A stretch of 64,000 bases of DNA from Chionis minor (lineage: Eukaryota > Chordata > Aves > Charadriiformes > Chionididae): contig VZSF01007297.1 of NCBI GenBank assembly GCA_013398295.1, positions 1 to 64,000 on the forward strand. Reading direction: 5' to 3'. Under the pieces are notes generated by a model that was given only the letters and a program-made list of their open reading frames with translations, was not told where the DNA came from and searched no databases. Shown piece after piece: positions 13,023 through 25,934 of this stretch. Numbering within the stretch: the first letter of the stretch is position 1; each line of letters starts with the position of its first letter. Made by a program: the position numbers and the translations under genes.

Positions 13023-14804
13023 CTCCTTGGTTTCAGCTGACTTTAATTCACAGAAAGCCAGGTGAGATGCCCAGTTTGTTCACCATAAACCAGCTTTCTT
13101 AACCAAACCCAAGGCTGTTTCTTTAATGAAGGAAAGGAGCAGTACTGGGAGGGAAGGAAGCGTGGCAGCGGAGCTGAGCTGCCGAGCCTGTGCAAGGAGG
13201 GAGGGGGAAATAGAGACATCTCATACCTGAGACCCCAGCATTAATTCATATGTTGATGAATGCCATAAATTAGATTGCAATCAGCCTGCATTCTCCAGGG
13301 ACCTATTCCATGTAACGAGGCAGAGCTGAGTCTGTTCCAAATCCAGAGAACTTCTGGAGCCTCTGAATGTGGTTCCTTCCTTCCCCACCCTCAATAAATA
13401 AATAACGTTGGAAAAGAGGAAGGTATTAGCTGTGAATGGATTTTAATTGAAGCAATGGTAAATTCATTTCATAATCTTTAATTAGCAGAGATGCTTGCCG
13501 GAAATGTAATTTACAGGAAACTTGTTCTTTTGCTTGGAAGTCACTGGAAGGTCCTACCGATGGGGTTGAGAAGGGGCTGTGGCCTCTGCAGTCTTGTAAA
13601 TAATGCATGAAGGCACAGGACGACGGCACTTGGCTCTTGGGGTGAGGCAGCCAGAAGAGGTAAAGGGTCTCACAGCAGATTCAGATGCTGGCTCCGGGCA
13701 AACCTCGGCCCAGCTCCTGGCTGCAGTTGAGAATCAAGCAGGAAAAAAAGATTAAAGTCAGATGATGGCTGGGTTTGATGGTCTGAGTCTGTGTTTATCC
13801 ACCCTTCACACACACAGCCCCTCTCCAGCTCCTGACCTTATCTTGAACCCCACTGCTTTCTGCAGGCAGTGTCTCCTGTCCTTTTGTTTTACCCAGTCTC
13901 CTGAGATCCTGTGGATCCCCTTCTCCTGTTGTCCTCCATGACCTCTGGCCCACACAGGTCCCAGGGTTCATCTTCCCGTGCAGCTGGCTTATTGAAGGCG
14001 GGCTGAGGAGTTTTTCTGAGCAGTGAAGACAGTAGGCAACCGTTGGAACAATTCTTCTTCCTCCAACATGTTCTCCACTTCAGGATGCTCTCTCACCTCA
14101 CGACACATTCAAAGACCCTCACTTTGGGAACAGGACAGGTCACAAGGGATCCCGAGCAAATTCTGGGAGCAAATGATGAGTATTTGGAGCAGAGACATCC
14201 AGAGGTCTCTTCCAGCCAACATGCCTGTGAGTCTCTAAAACAAAATTTCCCTGTCTGGAGCTCCCAGTGAAAGAAATGGCTATGAGTCATGAGTGGTGAT
14301 TAAGGACAGCTTTAGGTGCAGGGACCCAGAATAAAATCATAGTGCTTGCTTCTCTGCTCGTCTTCTCTCTGTTCATGCTCCACTTCTTGCCTGCTTATGC
14401 TGGGATGAAAGCAAGTTTCCTTTCATCTCAATTCCTAGCAGAGCTAGAGTCGTCCCAGCAAAGGGAATGTGAGCCAGTTCTACTCCTGAAATCTGTTGAC
14501 ACATCACTAAAAAAAAACCCCAATTACTAGGAGAGAGGGGAGGGAATGCAAAGAGATTCTGCCTTTCCATGCTGAAAACTTTGTGGGGTGTAATTGAGAG
14601 AGCAAATCTACCTTGGAAAAGAATTGGTGCCAGCTGAGAAGAATTAGCTGGATGTGTGAATCCCACGTTGGGTTTGTTAAGCCAGTCGTGAGAAATCAAG
14701 TCCTTCCCTGGTAATCTGAGGGCACTTTGCAAGGAAGCTATGGGGAGAGTGTTCCCTGTGCCCTTTAATCAAACATGGTCTTCAGACTTGATGCCAAGTG
14801 TGGA
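13023..14804. other. Non-genic stretch
   Basis: No gene supported. An AT-rich sub-block near 13230-13300 and 13430-13520 (TTAATTCATATG, TTTAATTAGC) resembles regulatory DNA but is short. Confidence 0.55.
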
Positions 14805-14855
14805 TAACACATCTCCCATGCCTCAGTTTCTCCTTGATAGCAAGGGAATGGCATG
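14805..14855 (+). repeat. Possible MIR relic
   Basis: The hallmark ATGCCTCAGTTTCTCC lies at about 14818-14833, preceded by a TGTGGATAACAC stretch. Only the central core is recognisable, so the boundary is nominal. Confidence 0.3.
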
Positions 14856-16084
14856 GAATTGCTAGGTGTGTAGCACCTGAGGTGTGTGTGGTTGGAGAGG
14901 GGGTAGACCTCGGTACCCCTGCACACAAGGTCAGCTTCTGGGCATGGGGAGATACCCCAAAGCTGGGGAGTCCAGCAGGGACTGCGCTTGTGGGTTGCTG
15001 TCTGCAGGGAGATCTTGGTCTGGGGTGGCCTTGGAACACCCCTCATGAGACCCAGGAACGTGGTGCTACAGGGTTGGATAGGTCCAGCCTCCCTCCTTCC
15101 CATAAATAAGGGGAATGAAGCAAAGCTGAAAAGAGACGCCTTTCTGGACGCAGCAGGAAGCTCCTGTTTTCTTTCCCCTTCATTAAATACCGTGTTTTCC
15201 TCTAATGAAGGGGCCATCCAGAGCAATAATGAAACTCTTCTCACATCTCATTGTTTCAAATGCCACTTCCCCTTCCTGTGTTGAGATGAACCCAGGCTTC
15301 AGCAGCTCTGAGGGTGGGCGCCTTGCTGCCACCTCGCTGTTTCTCTAGCAAAATAAACGCAAAATTAGCTCCCCACCAAGAGCTGCAAAGCACCCATGCA
15401 GGGGGGTTGTTTCATTCATCCCTTCTCCCCCTACACCAATAACACCTTAGTCTCCTTCCCACGGGGTGCTGCTGCGTGCCGCCTTGCCAGAGAAGGGCAG
15501 CATGGTGGTCCTGCAGGGATTTAAGGACTGCCTTCTCCCCACATGGGCTGCCCTGACACCATCCGTGTTGCCCAGCAGGGAGTCACTGCTGGGACCCAGA
15601 CAAATCTGACTGGTCTGTGCTTTGCCTTAAGTCTTGGTTTTCAGTGTGTTTCTGTAGGGTGTATCACCACTGGGGTATACCACCCCCATCTGAAAATCTT
15701 ACATTTCTCAGGTTTCCCGAGACCCCTGGGTACATCTGAGCCACCCAGCTCTCCACAGCGTTATTGAGTGTCTCCTCTTCATGTTAGAGGTGATTAGACA
15801 GAAAGTCCCCTCAAAGCTATGAGCATCCTCACTTCTGTTAAAGGTTCAGCTGCTAGTGCCTGCCTCCTGCGACAGTCTGGGAGGTGCAGGCAGGCGATGC
15901 CCTGCAGAACAGTGTGACCAGCCAGAGGGTGCTTCAGGAGGCAAATGTGCCAGGTATCCCACCAACTCTGGGCATCTGCCCCTCAGATCTTCTTGATTTT
16001 GCTCAGTACGGGGCAGCCTCTCCGTTGTGAGGGTGGGTGGGGATGGCAGCAGCTCCAGAAGTGACTGTGCAGACACAGCGGATG
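14856..16084. other. Non-genic stretch
   Basis: Nothing recognisable beyond ordinary mixed-composition sequence. Short open frames on both strands have no protein-like features. Confidence 0.55.
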
Positions 16085-16400
16085 GCCTGTAAGTGTCTCC
16101 TCATCTATCATCAACGTGAAGTTCAATTACAGCCTATTGGGGTTTTCTCGATTTGCCAGTTAATTAATAAAATCTGCATCACAGATGAGTTCTATTTACA
16201 TAAGAGCTGAAGGAGGCAAGTCTTCATCTTATTTAATAGCAGTGAATATTCAGATGTCAGATTAACTCATTGCTCTCAGTGCCAAATTGTTATTTACTTG
16301 GATGTGTTTTAAAAGATACTCTGAATTTCCAGTTTCTTATTGTGAAACAGCGGCAGTAAAGGGATCTTTGTTTTCTTGAGCCCTGGTTATGTGATTGAAA
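16085..16400. promoter_or_regulatory. AT-rich candidate conserved noncoding block
   Basis: An AT-rich island with AGTTAATTAATAAAA at about 16159-16171, TTATTTAATAG, ATTAACTCATTG (an AP-1/MAF-like half) and TTATTTACTTGG (forkhead-like). It is neither simple-sequence nor transposon-like. The call is from texture only. Confidence 0.25.
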
Positions 16401-18324
16401 CAACTTCCAATAACCTGCAAAATTGTTTCTCTATGAGGGTAGGAATCCCTGGCTAGAACAAGAGGTGCCTAAAGGGGCAACAACAGAGAGCTATTGTATC
16501 ATGGACAGTACAGAGCTGGAAGGGAAGGATTGCTACCTTTTCCTTGTAACGAAGTGTTTCTGAAAGCAAGCAAAGAGTAGATTTGATAGAGACACAAGCA
16601 AGTACTTTTCCACATGAAGCGCGATTGCACTGGCCATCCTGTTGCCACAGAATGCTGTGGAGGCTGGCAGAAGTTCAGGGAGGGATTCGACAAAGTGTTG
16701 GTGGATGTTAAACCCCGTGAGCTGAGTTTCTAGCCGATGAAGACCCTTGAACCACAGATCACCAAAGCTGGGAAGACCGGGTCAAGGTCACTTTGTACGT
16801 GCCCTGTTTCCATTGACTGTTATACATCTGCTACAGCCACTGAACAAGCTGGGCCATTGGTCTCAGCCCATAAAGCCATTCCTACAGCAATTTAGCCAAT
16901 AATTTGGAGAAGAGGCAATACGGGTCCTGTTGCTTCTTCAGTTGGTGGAAATCAAGCAGATGTGTGTAAGAAGGCTGATATGTGGGGAAATCTTGAGTGA
17001 TGATGGGTTTTTATCTGCTTTTGAAGTTGTCATGAGTAACATTTTAAGGTGAAGATGCCACTAGCTAGTCTACCATATAGAGTAACATAGCACAGGAGAG
17101 AGGTTCCCTTTGGATATAATTCACATCTGCCCTTTGTTTGTTAGTGCCGCAGCATTGTCCTTGTCTGATGAGCTTCTTGGAGGGCTGAAGAATTAAGAGG
17201 CTGTGGAGGTGCCAAAAGAAATTAGGGAATATGATTGGGAAGGAAACCTGGGAAATGAACCTTGCTTTTTAATCAACGTACCAAGCAAAGCAGGGCTAAT
17301 CAGCATTAATCAAGTAGAGCACTGTTGTTAGACGGAGGCCCTGATTTAGAACAGGGGGCCTCTACTAATGACCCAGCAGAAGCAGGAGAGTTTTTCCAGC
17401 TAGAATTCCCTTGCCCAAGGCAGTGATGGATCTGCTGAACGTGTATTGATCTGCTTTCCCAACTGCACAGCAGCTCGGGCTCTGCAATCGTTTCTCCTTT
17501 TTGTGAGAGAAGCGCTGGGTGGCCTCCCCTGGAACTGAGTCACATGGCAGCAACCACAAGCCAGGCAATAAACCAGCATCCAGCGGGAGTGAGGCATTTT
17601 TGTTTTCATTATTCAGCCGGCGTGTGGGCGTGCGTGGCTCTGCCCTAGCAGCAGCTGTCAGCTTGTAGGCAGAAACCCTCACCCTGCGAGAGCAGGAATT
17701 CCCTTGGAGAGCAGCCACCACCCCACAGAGATGCCCAGCGAGCTCTGCAGGTGGTTTGGGGGAAGCTGAACCTAGGGATGCTGAAAGCAGTTCTCTGGGA
17801 GGTGCTTTTAACTCATCCCTTCCTAAGCCCAGGCCGGACACCTGCAACCTGAGCTACAGTTAAACTAAAGCCACAGCAGTGTGGGCAAAAAGGGATGGGT
17901 CGTGTGGGTCTGCTTTTACCCCCGCAGGGTGGAGATTGCCCCAGTGAGGCTAAGGTGGCCATGTCTGCAGTAGTACCTAAGAGAGCCAGGGCACCGTCCC
18001 ACATTGGTCCATCCTCTCTCATCATTAGCATGCTCCCTAGCATTGCTTTGGTCCACGCCAATTAACACCCTTCTGGCCAGTGACTGGGCATAGATATGGG
18101 GACAGGCAGGCTAGGACCTGTTCCCATACGGCAATATGGATGAAGCCATCCGGCTCTGAGAAGAGCTTTTGGTTAGACCCTTAAATGTGGGGCTTTAACC
18201 ATGGCCACCTGCCAGCAACCAGAACCAGGACTGGTTTATTTGTGTAGCTGGGTGGGATCAATGGACTGCTGTGCTGGATACTGTCCTTCTATGTCGTGGG
18301 AGCCATTCCCAGATGAAACATGGG
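16401..18324. other. Non-genic stretch
   Basis: No exon or repeat family recognised. A minus-strand open frame at 17365-17847 (160 codons) has no domain, membrane segment or splice-site support. Confidence 0.55.
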
Positions 18325-18440
18325 TGGAATAAGAGGGACAAGTGGAGAAACTGAGGCACAAACCAGTTGTGCCAGAGGAACCTGCCGGGGTTCAGTGGCA
18401 GAGGTAGGAGATCTGTTTTCCTAGGATGTGTCAGGTCCCT
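18325..18440 (-). repeat. MIR-like SINE relic
   Basis: Reverse-orientation MIR signature: GTGGAGAAACTGAGGCACAA at about 18342-18361, followed some 35 bp later by TTCAGTGGCAGAGGTAGGA, matching the order of the MIR core and its downstream block. Confidence 0.5.
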
Positions 18441-19084
18441 CTCCACACCTAACAGGAGCCTCCAGGAATGGATTTCACCTTCTGAGGTCACATCCCATGC
18501 TGGCTTTCAGTGAGCAACGTGAGTGCTGCCTCTGCCGCTCTCACAATTAATTATTTGCAACTGATTACTGCCTGTGTTGTTCAGGCTGGGCCGGCAGGCG
18601 ATAACCTGGAAGCTGAGCACAGCAGGGAGCATGAGACACGCTCTGCTTTCCAGACGAGGCAGCTATATATTTTTTGGAGTCCTTGTTTCATTCCATTAGC
18701 CAAATCCTCCCCCTGCCTTGCCATACCCGGTGTTTGAAGTGTCAGGCATGAAAGAGAAGGGAAGTCAATCAGATGTGCAAAGGCCCATTGGAGATAATTG
18801 CTAGGCTGTCTCCCAGAGAGTTTTCCCTGCTCTGCTGGGTCAGCTGGGGAGGGGAACATCATAAAAGTGATGCCACCAACTTCTCTGTGATCTTTTCTTC
18901 CTCCTGAGCAGAAATGGGCTGAGAAACGGCATCTGGAGAAGGCATGGAAAAAACAAGCTGGTCTTGAGGGATTTGGGCAGGTGGGCCCATTGCCTGCCAG
19001 AGGGGAAGGGAGGGTGGAAGGGAGGGCTGCGTGGCCAGTGCCGACAGCTACAAATGTGCTCAGGAGGCTTTTGCGAGGAAGTAA

Positions 19085-19404
19085 CGGAGAAGTCAAAGTC
19101 AGGCTCTTCACAGTGGGGCATAGTCGAAGAAGGAGCAGCAATGGACATCACCTGGAACAAGAGATGTTCAGACTGGTTATATATATCCCTCCTATAAGGC
19201 ACAAGTTTTCCCCTGTGAGGACAGTCAAGCAGTGGGATGGGTGTCCAGAAGGGCTGTGCAGTCTCCGTCCTTGAAGGATTTCAAGACTTGAGTGGAAAAA
19301 GCCCTTAACAACCTGGTCTGACCTCAGAGCTGACCCTGCTTTGGGCAGGAGATTGGCCTTAGAGACCTCCTGAGCTCCCTTGCAACTTGAATTATCCTGT
19401 GACC
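19085..19404 (+). mobile_element. CR1 LINE 3'-end fragment
   Basis: The segment follows the avian CR1 3' region in order: a GGCTCTTCACAGTG start, the block with GGAACAAGAGATGTTCAGA, the CAGTCTCCGTCCTTGAAGGATTTCAAGACT block, then CCTGCTTTGGGCAGGAGATTGG and a TTGCAACTTGAATTATCCTGTGA tail. CR1 copies are usually 5'-truncated, and this one has lost all coding sequence. Divergence is substantial, suggesting an old insertion. Confidence 0.8.
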
Positions 19405-19847
19405 CTGGGAACACATCCTTCTCAGTGCCTGAGGGGACAGAGGAAAAGAGGAGGTAGAGAGGTTGAGGCTGAGCACCAGGGAAAGCTCTCTCAGAAGTAG
19501 GGAGAGATAAGTGCACAGACACCTTGGTGAGGTAAAAGGGAGTTTATCCATCATTGGATGTTTCTAGGAGCAGACTAGATGCATGTGGATCAGGACCAGT
19601 GTGGGCAGACGTAATGTCACCTTGTGTGCCATCATATGTGAGCCTGGGGCTCTGAGGTGACATTCCCTCTTCCCAGCCATCCCAGTACTGAGCTGGACCT
19701 TCCTGAGCATAAGGGATGCTCTTCTGCCTTTCTCCTCCAGCACTCTCAGGATCTTAAGGGATATCGTGCCTTTCTCAGCCTCCTCTGATCCTCTCCCTAG
19801 GTCTGCTGCCATCCTCGCATGTTCTTCCTCCCCAGATCAGCACCCGC

Positions 19848-20735
19848 AGTGCTTTCTAGCAATGCCCTCAATGCTTTGTAGGAATCTCCACATCCCCTTC
19901 TAGAAATTACCCTGGATACTTTCTCAGAATTTCTCACATTTCTTTCCAGGAATTTCCCATTGCTTTCTAGGAATCTCACAGGACATTTTCCAGGAACGCC
20001 CTGTGTTGTTTACTTGGAATTTTGTAGGATGCTTTCTAGGAGTTTCCGCTTTGTGCTCTCTGAATGTCCCACAGTGCTTTCCAGGAACCCATCACACCTT
20101 TTCTCAGAATTTTCCAGAATTCTTTCTAGGAAACTCGACATTGATTTCTGGGAATTTTACAGGTTGCTTTCCAAGAATTTGCATCTAGCCTTATAGGATT
20201 GTCCTTAGGTGCTTTCTAGGAATTTCACATGTTGCATTCTAGAAACTCTCATGATGTTTTTTAGGCATTTCCCCTGCTGTGCTTGCTTTCCAGGAATCTC
20301 ACCTCTGCTTTCTAGAAATGTCCAAGAATGTTTTCCAGGAATCTTCCCTTCCCTTTTCTGGAATTTCTCCTCTGCTTTTTCAGAATTTTCCCAGGATATC
20401 TCCCAGGAATTTCTCAGGTTTCTTCCAAGGAATATCTCATTGTGATTTCTAGGAATTCTTATATCACTTTCCAGGACTTTTCAAATTTTTTCCCAGGAAT
20501 TTCCACATTGCTTGCTGCAAATCTTCCCTTTTCTTTCCAGGAATGTCCCATGTTGCTTTTGAGCCATTTGTCATGTTGCTTTCTAGGAATGTCCTAGAGT
20601 GCTTACCAGGAATTTTGCAAATGTTTTCTTGGAACTTTATAGGATTCTTTGTAGAAAGATTCTTGGCTTTCTGGGAATTCTATGTAACTTCTCAAGATTC
20701 TGCCAGGATGCTTTCCAGGAATCCCAGAAACCCCT
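19848..20735. repeat. Degenerate ~22-23-bp minisatellite with a TTCYNGGAA core
   Basis: Roughly 38 head-to-tail units of 20-26 bp (mostly 22-23) each contain a core like CTTTCCAGGAAT or CTTTCTAGGAAT followed by a variable T/C-rich spacer often ending in TTGC. Cores can be followed from 19848 to 20721. At least sixteen keep a perfect TTCN3GAA palindrome (for example 19945-19953, 19966-19974, 19988-19996, 20079-20087, 20124-20132, 20214-20222, 20288-20296, 20581-20589, 20713-20721). Three have TTCTAGAA instead. Units differ from one another by 20-30 percent, so the array is old. Translated frames such as the repeated 'SRN' peptide are by-products of the repeat. It begins about 450 bp after a CR1 tail. 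Confidence 0.9.
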
Positions 20736-23099
20736 TTTACTAGACCCCTTCTGCCTTCACGCAAGTCTTTTTGAGGCTGTTTTCCCAATATTGGCATGGG
20801 GAAGTAGCTGAGGTGGCTCCATGGAGGTATTTTTCCTTTTTTTTTCCTCTACTGACTTTTGTGTGGAAGTGTGCTCGTTATGGCAGCCCTGGGGACTACT
20901 TCCTTGCTGTATTCTTGTCATCACTGTCTTTGTGGAGACTGCGGACATGCAGGTCTCTTGTGGCCACTGCTGCCTTTGGGCCTCTCTCCAACTCCCTTCC
21001 TAAATGAACACCGGTCTGCTGCTTGCTGAAGGATCTGACCATGCCTGGACCCACTTGCAATAACTCAGGTGTCAAAGTACCATTTGTTGAAATGGTGCTT
21101 GGGCCTCCAAGCTGATGTTCTGAAGAGCAGCATTGTCTTCTGCTCTGCCTTAGCAATAAGAACTGTGCTCTTCTCTTCTGCCACACAAAGCAGAGGTGGC
21201 TGCTTATCGTTCCAGTCATGTCCAAGCTGCCCAGATAGAGTGATCATAGAGCATGCTGAAGGAGGCACCTGCATCAGCATCACGAATGATGTGGAAACCA
21301 CCAGTTCCTGGGCAATACAGTTACATTAATCTGCGAAGGAGATAATTTGGTTTGCATGTAACACTGGAGATGAAAGATGGGCTGAAGATTTTAAGGCATT
21401 AGTGAAATCCTGGTGCTATGAATGGCAATAGCAAAACGCAGTGAGGACTGGTCCTATAGTTTCAAATCCTTGATGTGATGGTGATTTAGGGAGTGACCTT
21501 GAGTGTGACCTTGGTTTCCCACCAGCTTTGGGCCGTGACTGAAAAGGCAAGGGCAGCCATGCCTTTCTCTCTCCTGTCTCTGTTTTGTGTCAGAAGTGTA
21601 GCAGATTTATTGAAGCTGAAACTTTTTGTGGGTAAAAAAAGAACAGCTTTGACAAATGTCTCAGTTAAAAAAAAGCCCTCAAGTTTGTGAAAAGTCCCAC
21701 TTTGACAGCCAAGATTTTTAGTTTCCTAATTTGCAACACCCTTGTTCTGCAATTTAAGCTGATTATTAACAGTATGTTCAGAAACTACTGGAACAAAACA
21801 TTTTAATTGGTCCAGACCAGGTGGTTTTGTTTTAGTTTCATTTCATTTTTAGTTCACAGAAGCTTGAGATTCTGATCTTTCATCTTCAAGCTGGAACAGA
21901 AGAGAGAAAAAAAAAAAATCTCCAAAAGCTTTGTGAAGTAAACCCTTTACACCCACTGCTCTTCGCACTAGTACTTGGAAGAAAGGCTCATGTCTTTATG
22001 CCTCTGCCTGTTGGTGGGCTCACTAAACCTCCCTCTCCTCCAGACAAAGAAGAATTGCAGCTCTCAGCTGGGTGTTGCAAGCAAATACATTCAGTATGGG
22101 GAGGCTGAGGCATGGGCACGTGTCTCTCAGCTGCTCCTCTTGGTTGGTGACGTCTCCCAGAGTAGCAGGCAGGTAGGTGGGGGCAGTAATGTTTTTCCCT
22201 GAAGGGTTCCTACCCTGGATTTCTGAGGCTGTTGGTGGTGTTTCCTCTGTGGAAAAAAGAGATGAAAGGCTGTATTAACCCTTCCTCCCTGAACGTTGAT
22301 GTCTAGGCTCTCCATGGTGCTCATGTATGAGAGTGCTGAGCCTGAGAGCCCTTCAGCAGTGCTCCCCGTGAAGCAGGGACAGGTGACCTTTCATTGTACT
22401 CACGCAAGTGTGTGCAGTGCAGCTCTTGAGGCAAGCACGGCAGATGTAAATATGCAGCTCGTTTGAATGCTGAGCCTTCCTTGATGAAGGAAAGCATTCA
22501 GGTGTGTTAAGGAGCAGCTATTTGTTTTCCTCAGCCCCCACTGAGCTTTCCAATTAGCCAGAGAGAATGTGATGGAAGGACCTTCTGTTGAAGCCATCAC
22601 ACAAGGTCTGCACTGTCCTGCACCCATCTGCGACAGGGTGGCGTGAGAAGCAGTTCTTTCCGGGGAGAGAAACTGCCTAGAGAAAGTTCATCAGCCTCAG
22701 TGTCTTGATAGACACTCAACTAATGAAATTCTAGTCTGTAGACCAGGGCCTGGTACAGCAGATGATGGAGCATCAGGTGAGCTGGGTGACTGCAGTGGGG
22801 GCCTTTCTGCTTCATTGCACAGTCGATCGTAGCAGTGCACTGGGATGTTCACTGGGCAAGACCAGGTGGGACCATTCCTTGATGTGGTGGGATTCCACGT
22901 GGTATTCACGGAGGGGATTCAGATAGGACTTTGACTTAATATTGGGCACAATGGGTGGTGCAGCAGGTTTTTCAACATGCGAGATTTCAGCTAAGACCAT
23001 CCAGAATCTATTTAACATATTTTGGCATTTCATAACTCTTAAAATTCTCTCCTATGGTTCTCTTAATGGCATGCAAACCCACAGACTTTGGAAGGAGGA
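20736..23099. other. Non-genic stretch
   Basis: No exon supported. Simple A-runs occur at about 21909-21920. A minus-strand frame at 22812-23033 is not protein-like. Confidence 0.55.
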
Positions 23100-23345
23100 A
23101 ATAAAAAAAGGCAAGTTAATAACCTTTTAATAAAAATTATACACAGGGCTTCATGGCAAAGGGAGGCATTCATTTCCCAACTGCCTCGCTTAATATGGAA
23201 ATAAAGGGCAATCAATCAGAGCCAGTCACACCCGCAGTGCAGAGCGAGAAAAGAGCGGGCTGATGGTATGGGGGAAGACACAACAGAAAGAGCCAGCTTT
23301 AAATGTTTCATTTTAATGTTCTCCCCCTGTAGCACTTTTTTGCCT
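23100..23345. promoter_or_regulatory. Candidate noncoding regulatory block
   Basis: An AT-rich patch with TTTTAATAAAAATTATACAC, TTAATATGGAAATAAAG, ATCAATCAGAGCCAGTCA (PBX/MEIS-like ATCAATCA) and TTTCATTTTAATG, flanked by GC-rich DNA. It has no repeat signature. Weak, compositional evidence. Confidence 0.2.
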
Positions 23346-24199
23346 TTTATGTAGTGCCTCTTTTCTTCCAGGGCTGCTCAGAAAGCTGGCACTCGCCACG
23401 GGATGTGCAGCCAGCTGTGGTGGGCTGCGGTGGACATGCGAGCCTGCAGCTTGTGAGCTGGAAGCTCACGGTCAGAGACCTGGGAGTAGGATCCCTGCCA
23501 CAGTAGAAACTAGAGGCCCTCATGGGTCCGGTTCTTCAGCTGAGACCAAACTGCCCCATCCGTGGGAGACTTCACCCTTGCTCTGAGCCAGAGGGTTTTC
23601 TCCGAGAAGCAGAGATTTGTATTTCATCAGTTGCGTTCAGACAGTTTCTTTGGCACTTTTGAGATCCCTGTGGGGTGACAGCTCACGGCTTGAGGCCATG
23701 TTTTCAAGTCCTCCGTGTCCCTGGAGGGAAGTTTCCAAACCAAATGGTAAAGATTCCAGCGGTGCTCATGCTGGTACAACCGTGCTCTTGAGTATCTCCC
23801 CACTGGGGTGTAGAACTGTAGCCCAGCCAAGGGACAGAGGTGACAGTGCTTAGCAGGTACTTGACATCAATTTAAGTAATGGGATTATCTGGGGATGGAG
23901 AGGGAGAGGGAAGATGGGTGGGAAAGGTGAACGTCAGGGCAGAAATAAAGAGGGAGAGGAATGGATGTGTGCTGTCCAAGGGGGAAACTCCCAGGGATGG
24001 GCTACACCTCAAGACAGGGCACCGGTCCTGCTCTCCCCCAGCTTCTCCGTGCTGCTGTGGGTCCATCTCTTGGATTCCCTCCCTGAGAAGTGAGCTGCTG
24101 GCAGGGAAAAGCTTTGCAACAGGGCAGAAAAGCACTGGGGTGCTCCAAGCTGGTCTCCTAGAGGCTGCGAGATACAGTCATGGTCCTGTGGTCCCTTTT

Positions 24200-24310
24200 C
24201 ATCTCTGCCACTGACAGTCCGTGTGACCTCTCGAAACTCACTTTCCCTTTTCCGTGTCTCAGTTTCCCTGGTCTGAAAAATAGTGCTGATTATTTCACTT
24301 CCCTTTGCTT
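24200..24310 (+). repeat. MIR SINE relic
   Basis: This is the clearest MIR in the window. CTCTGCCACTGACAGTCCGT at about 24203 is followed by GTGACCTCTCGAAACTCACT and TGTCTCAGTTTCCCTGGTCT, then AAAAATAGTGCTGATTATT. The order and spacing match the MIR core and its downstream block on the plus strand. Confidence 0.65.
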
Positions 24311-25934
24311 TCCTGGCTGGTTTCTACCAGTTTTCAAGAAGGCCTCTTTGGCAGAGGAAATAAAGGCATTTTTTGGACTGTATGACAGTATCAGGGCAAA
24401 GTTTATCTGACTGAGGAGGCCAGGAGGAGGCTGACAGGCAGACAGCTGAGCAGAAGCAGGTCAGACTTTTAAGCTGTGAATGACCCTGGATTTTTTTCCT
24501 CCCTGTTCCTTAATCCTGGCTATTAGTTCTTCTGCCTGACAGACTATTATTTCCAGATATCACAGTCATTTAGAAAGGAACAAAATATTTCCACCAGACA
24601 GGAACATCCTCTGGAGAGGAGAGAACAACCAACAGCGCAGAAAACAGTGAAACCGACTCGGTGGGTTCAAGCAGGAGGAGAGTAACGGGGAGCGATCTGG
24701 CACGGTGCGAGTTCAGAGGACGTGCTGCTGTGCTTCATGCCTGGATGCCCAGCTCACATCCAGCTTCAAAACCTCCTGCTGCTGCCTGCTAATTGCATCG
24801 CTCCCGCAGCTTGCATGAAGTCCAGCACATCAGCTGTGAGAATGAGAAGATTTTTGTGTCGGGGATGATGTTAAGTGATGATTTTTTATTTTTTTTTTAA
24901 GGTGATGAATGAGGGTGGGCTTGTTTCCCTTTTGCTTTGGTTGACAGCAGACAGACGGTGAGCAAAAAGCAACTGGTTGTTGACTGTGACTGTTGTGGAA
25001 ACGTTTAGCTCAGTTGTCTGGGAAGCCTTGGCGGCAGGGCTGATCTCTGCCTTCATTTTCACACAAACAGCCATTTGGATCACGCGAGCGAGCCGAATTT
25101 GGTGACAACCCTAACCAAGCAGGAGTGTGGTCAGCAATATGAGCAGCAGAGCTGTCTTTTTCACTTGAAAATTGATCGCGTTTGATCTGAACTCTAGTGG
25201 CACGCTGCGGTGTTGTTATGGAAAGGGTTTCCACATCAGAAACTCAGTTTCATGTCATTTTTAATACACTTTTGCAGAAGTAGTGGCTCAGGACAGGCTA
25301 GAAATCCATCCTGACTCCATCCAGAGAGCAGCTCCTGTACCCAGAGCAAATTCTCTCTGAGCTGCTGCTAATACTGTACCCAAAGGGAGACAAATATGAA
25401 GGAAAGTACAAAATTATACAGTTGAAAGTGTGCTGTACCTGTTTTGTGGGAAAGCTGACCCACACATGATCCCAGGAGCTGGGACATGACGGACCAAGCC
25501 TTGACTGCTTGGAAGGTGCTCTCCAGGCAGAGGAGCCGTGGTGAGCAGGGATTAAACTGTCAACGACCTTCACAGGGGGTTGCAGGGCTCTGACCATGTC
25601 CACGCTTTGCTTTAGGCTCACAAGGAAGGACAGAGACTATCTCCTGGCCATTTCTTGGAGGTCTGGCCAGGTTGGTTGGTCTCAGGATGGCTGGGCTCAG
25701 GAAATCTTATGGGATGGTGTAAATAGGCAAGAAAATCAACCGCACCATAGAAATGGGTTTTCTGTGCCTGATCATCACAGTGCTCCTGGAATCTTGTGCT
25801 TCCAGTGTCTCTTCTAGTTGGACTGTACAGTCCTGCTGGTGCAATTCAGCTGAGTAACATTAATGCATCAGGTACCCCCTGGCTCTAATGCTCATGCAAT
25901 GCAAAATATCTTCATTTTTTTTACATGAAAGGAG
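24311..25934. other. Non-genic stretch
   Basis: No gene or transposon recognised. The T-rich run at about 24884-24898 is simple sequence. Confidence 0.55.

Noticed and set aside
19960..20811. Overlapping plus-strand frames with repeated 'LSRN' peptides
   Set aside because: They are translations of the ~22-23-bp minisatellite in all three frames; no single frame persists.
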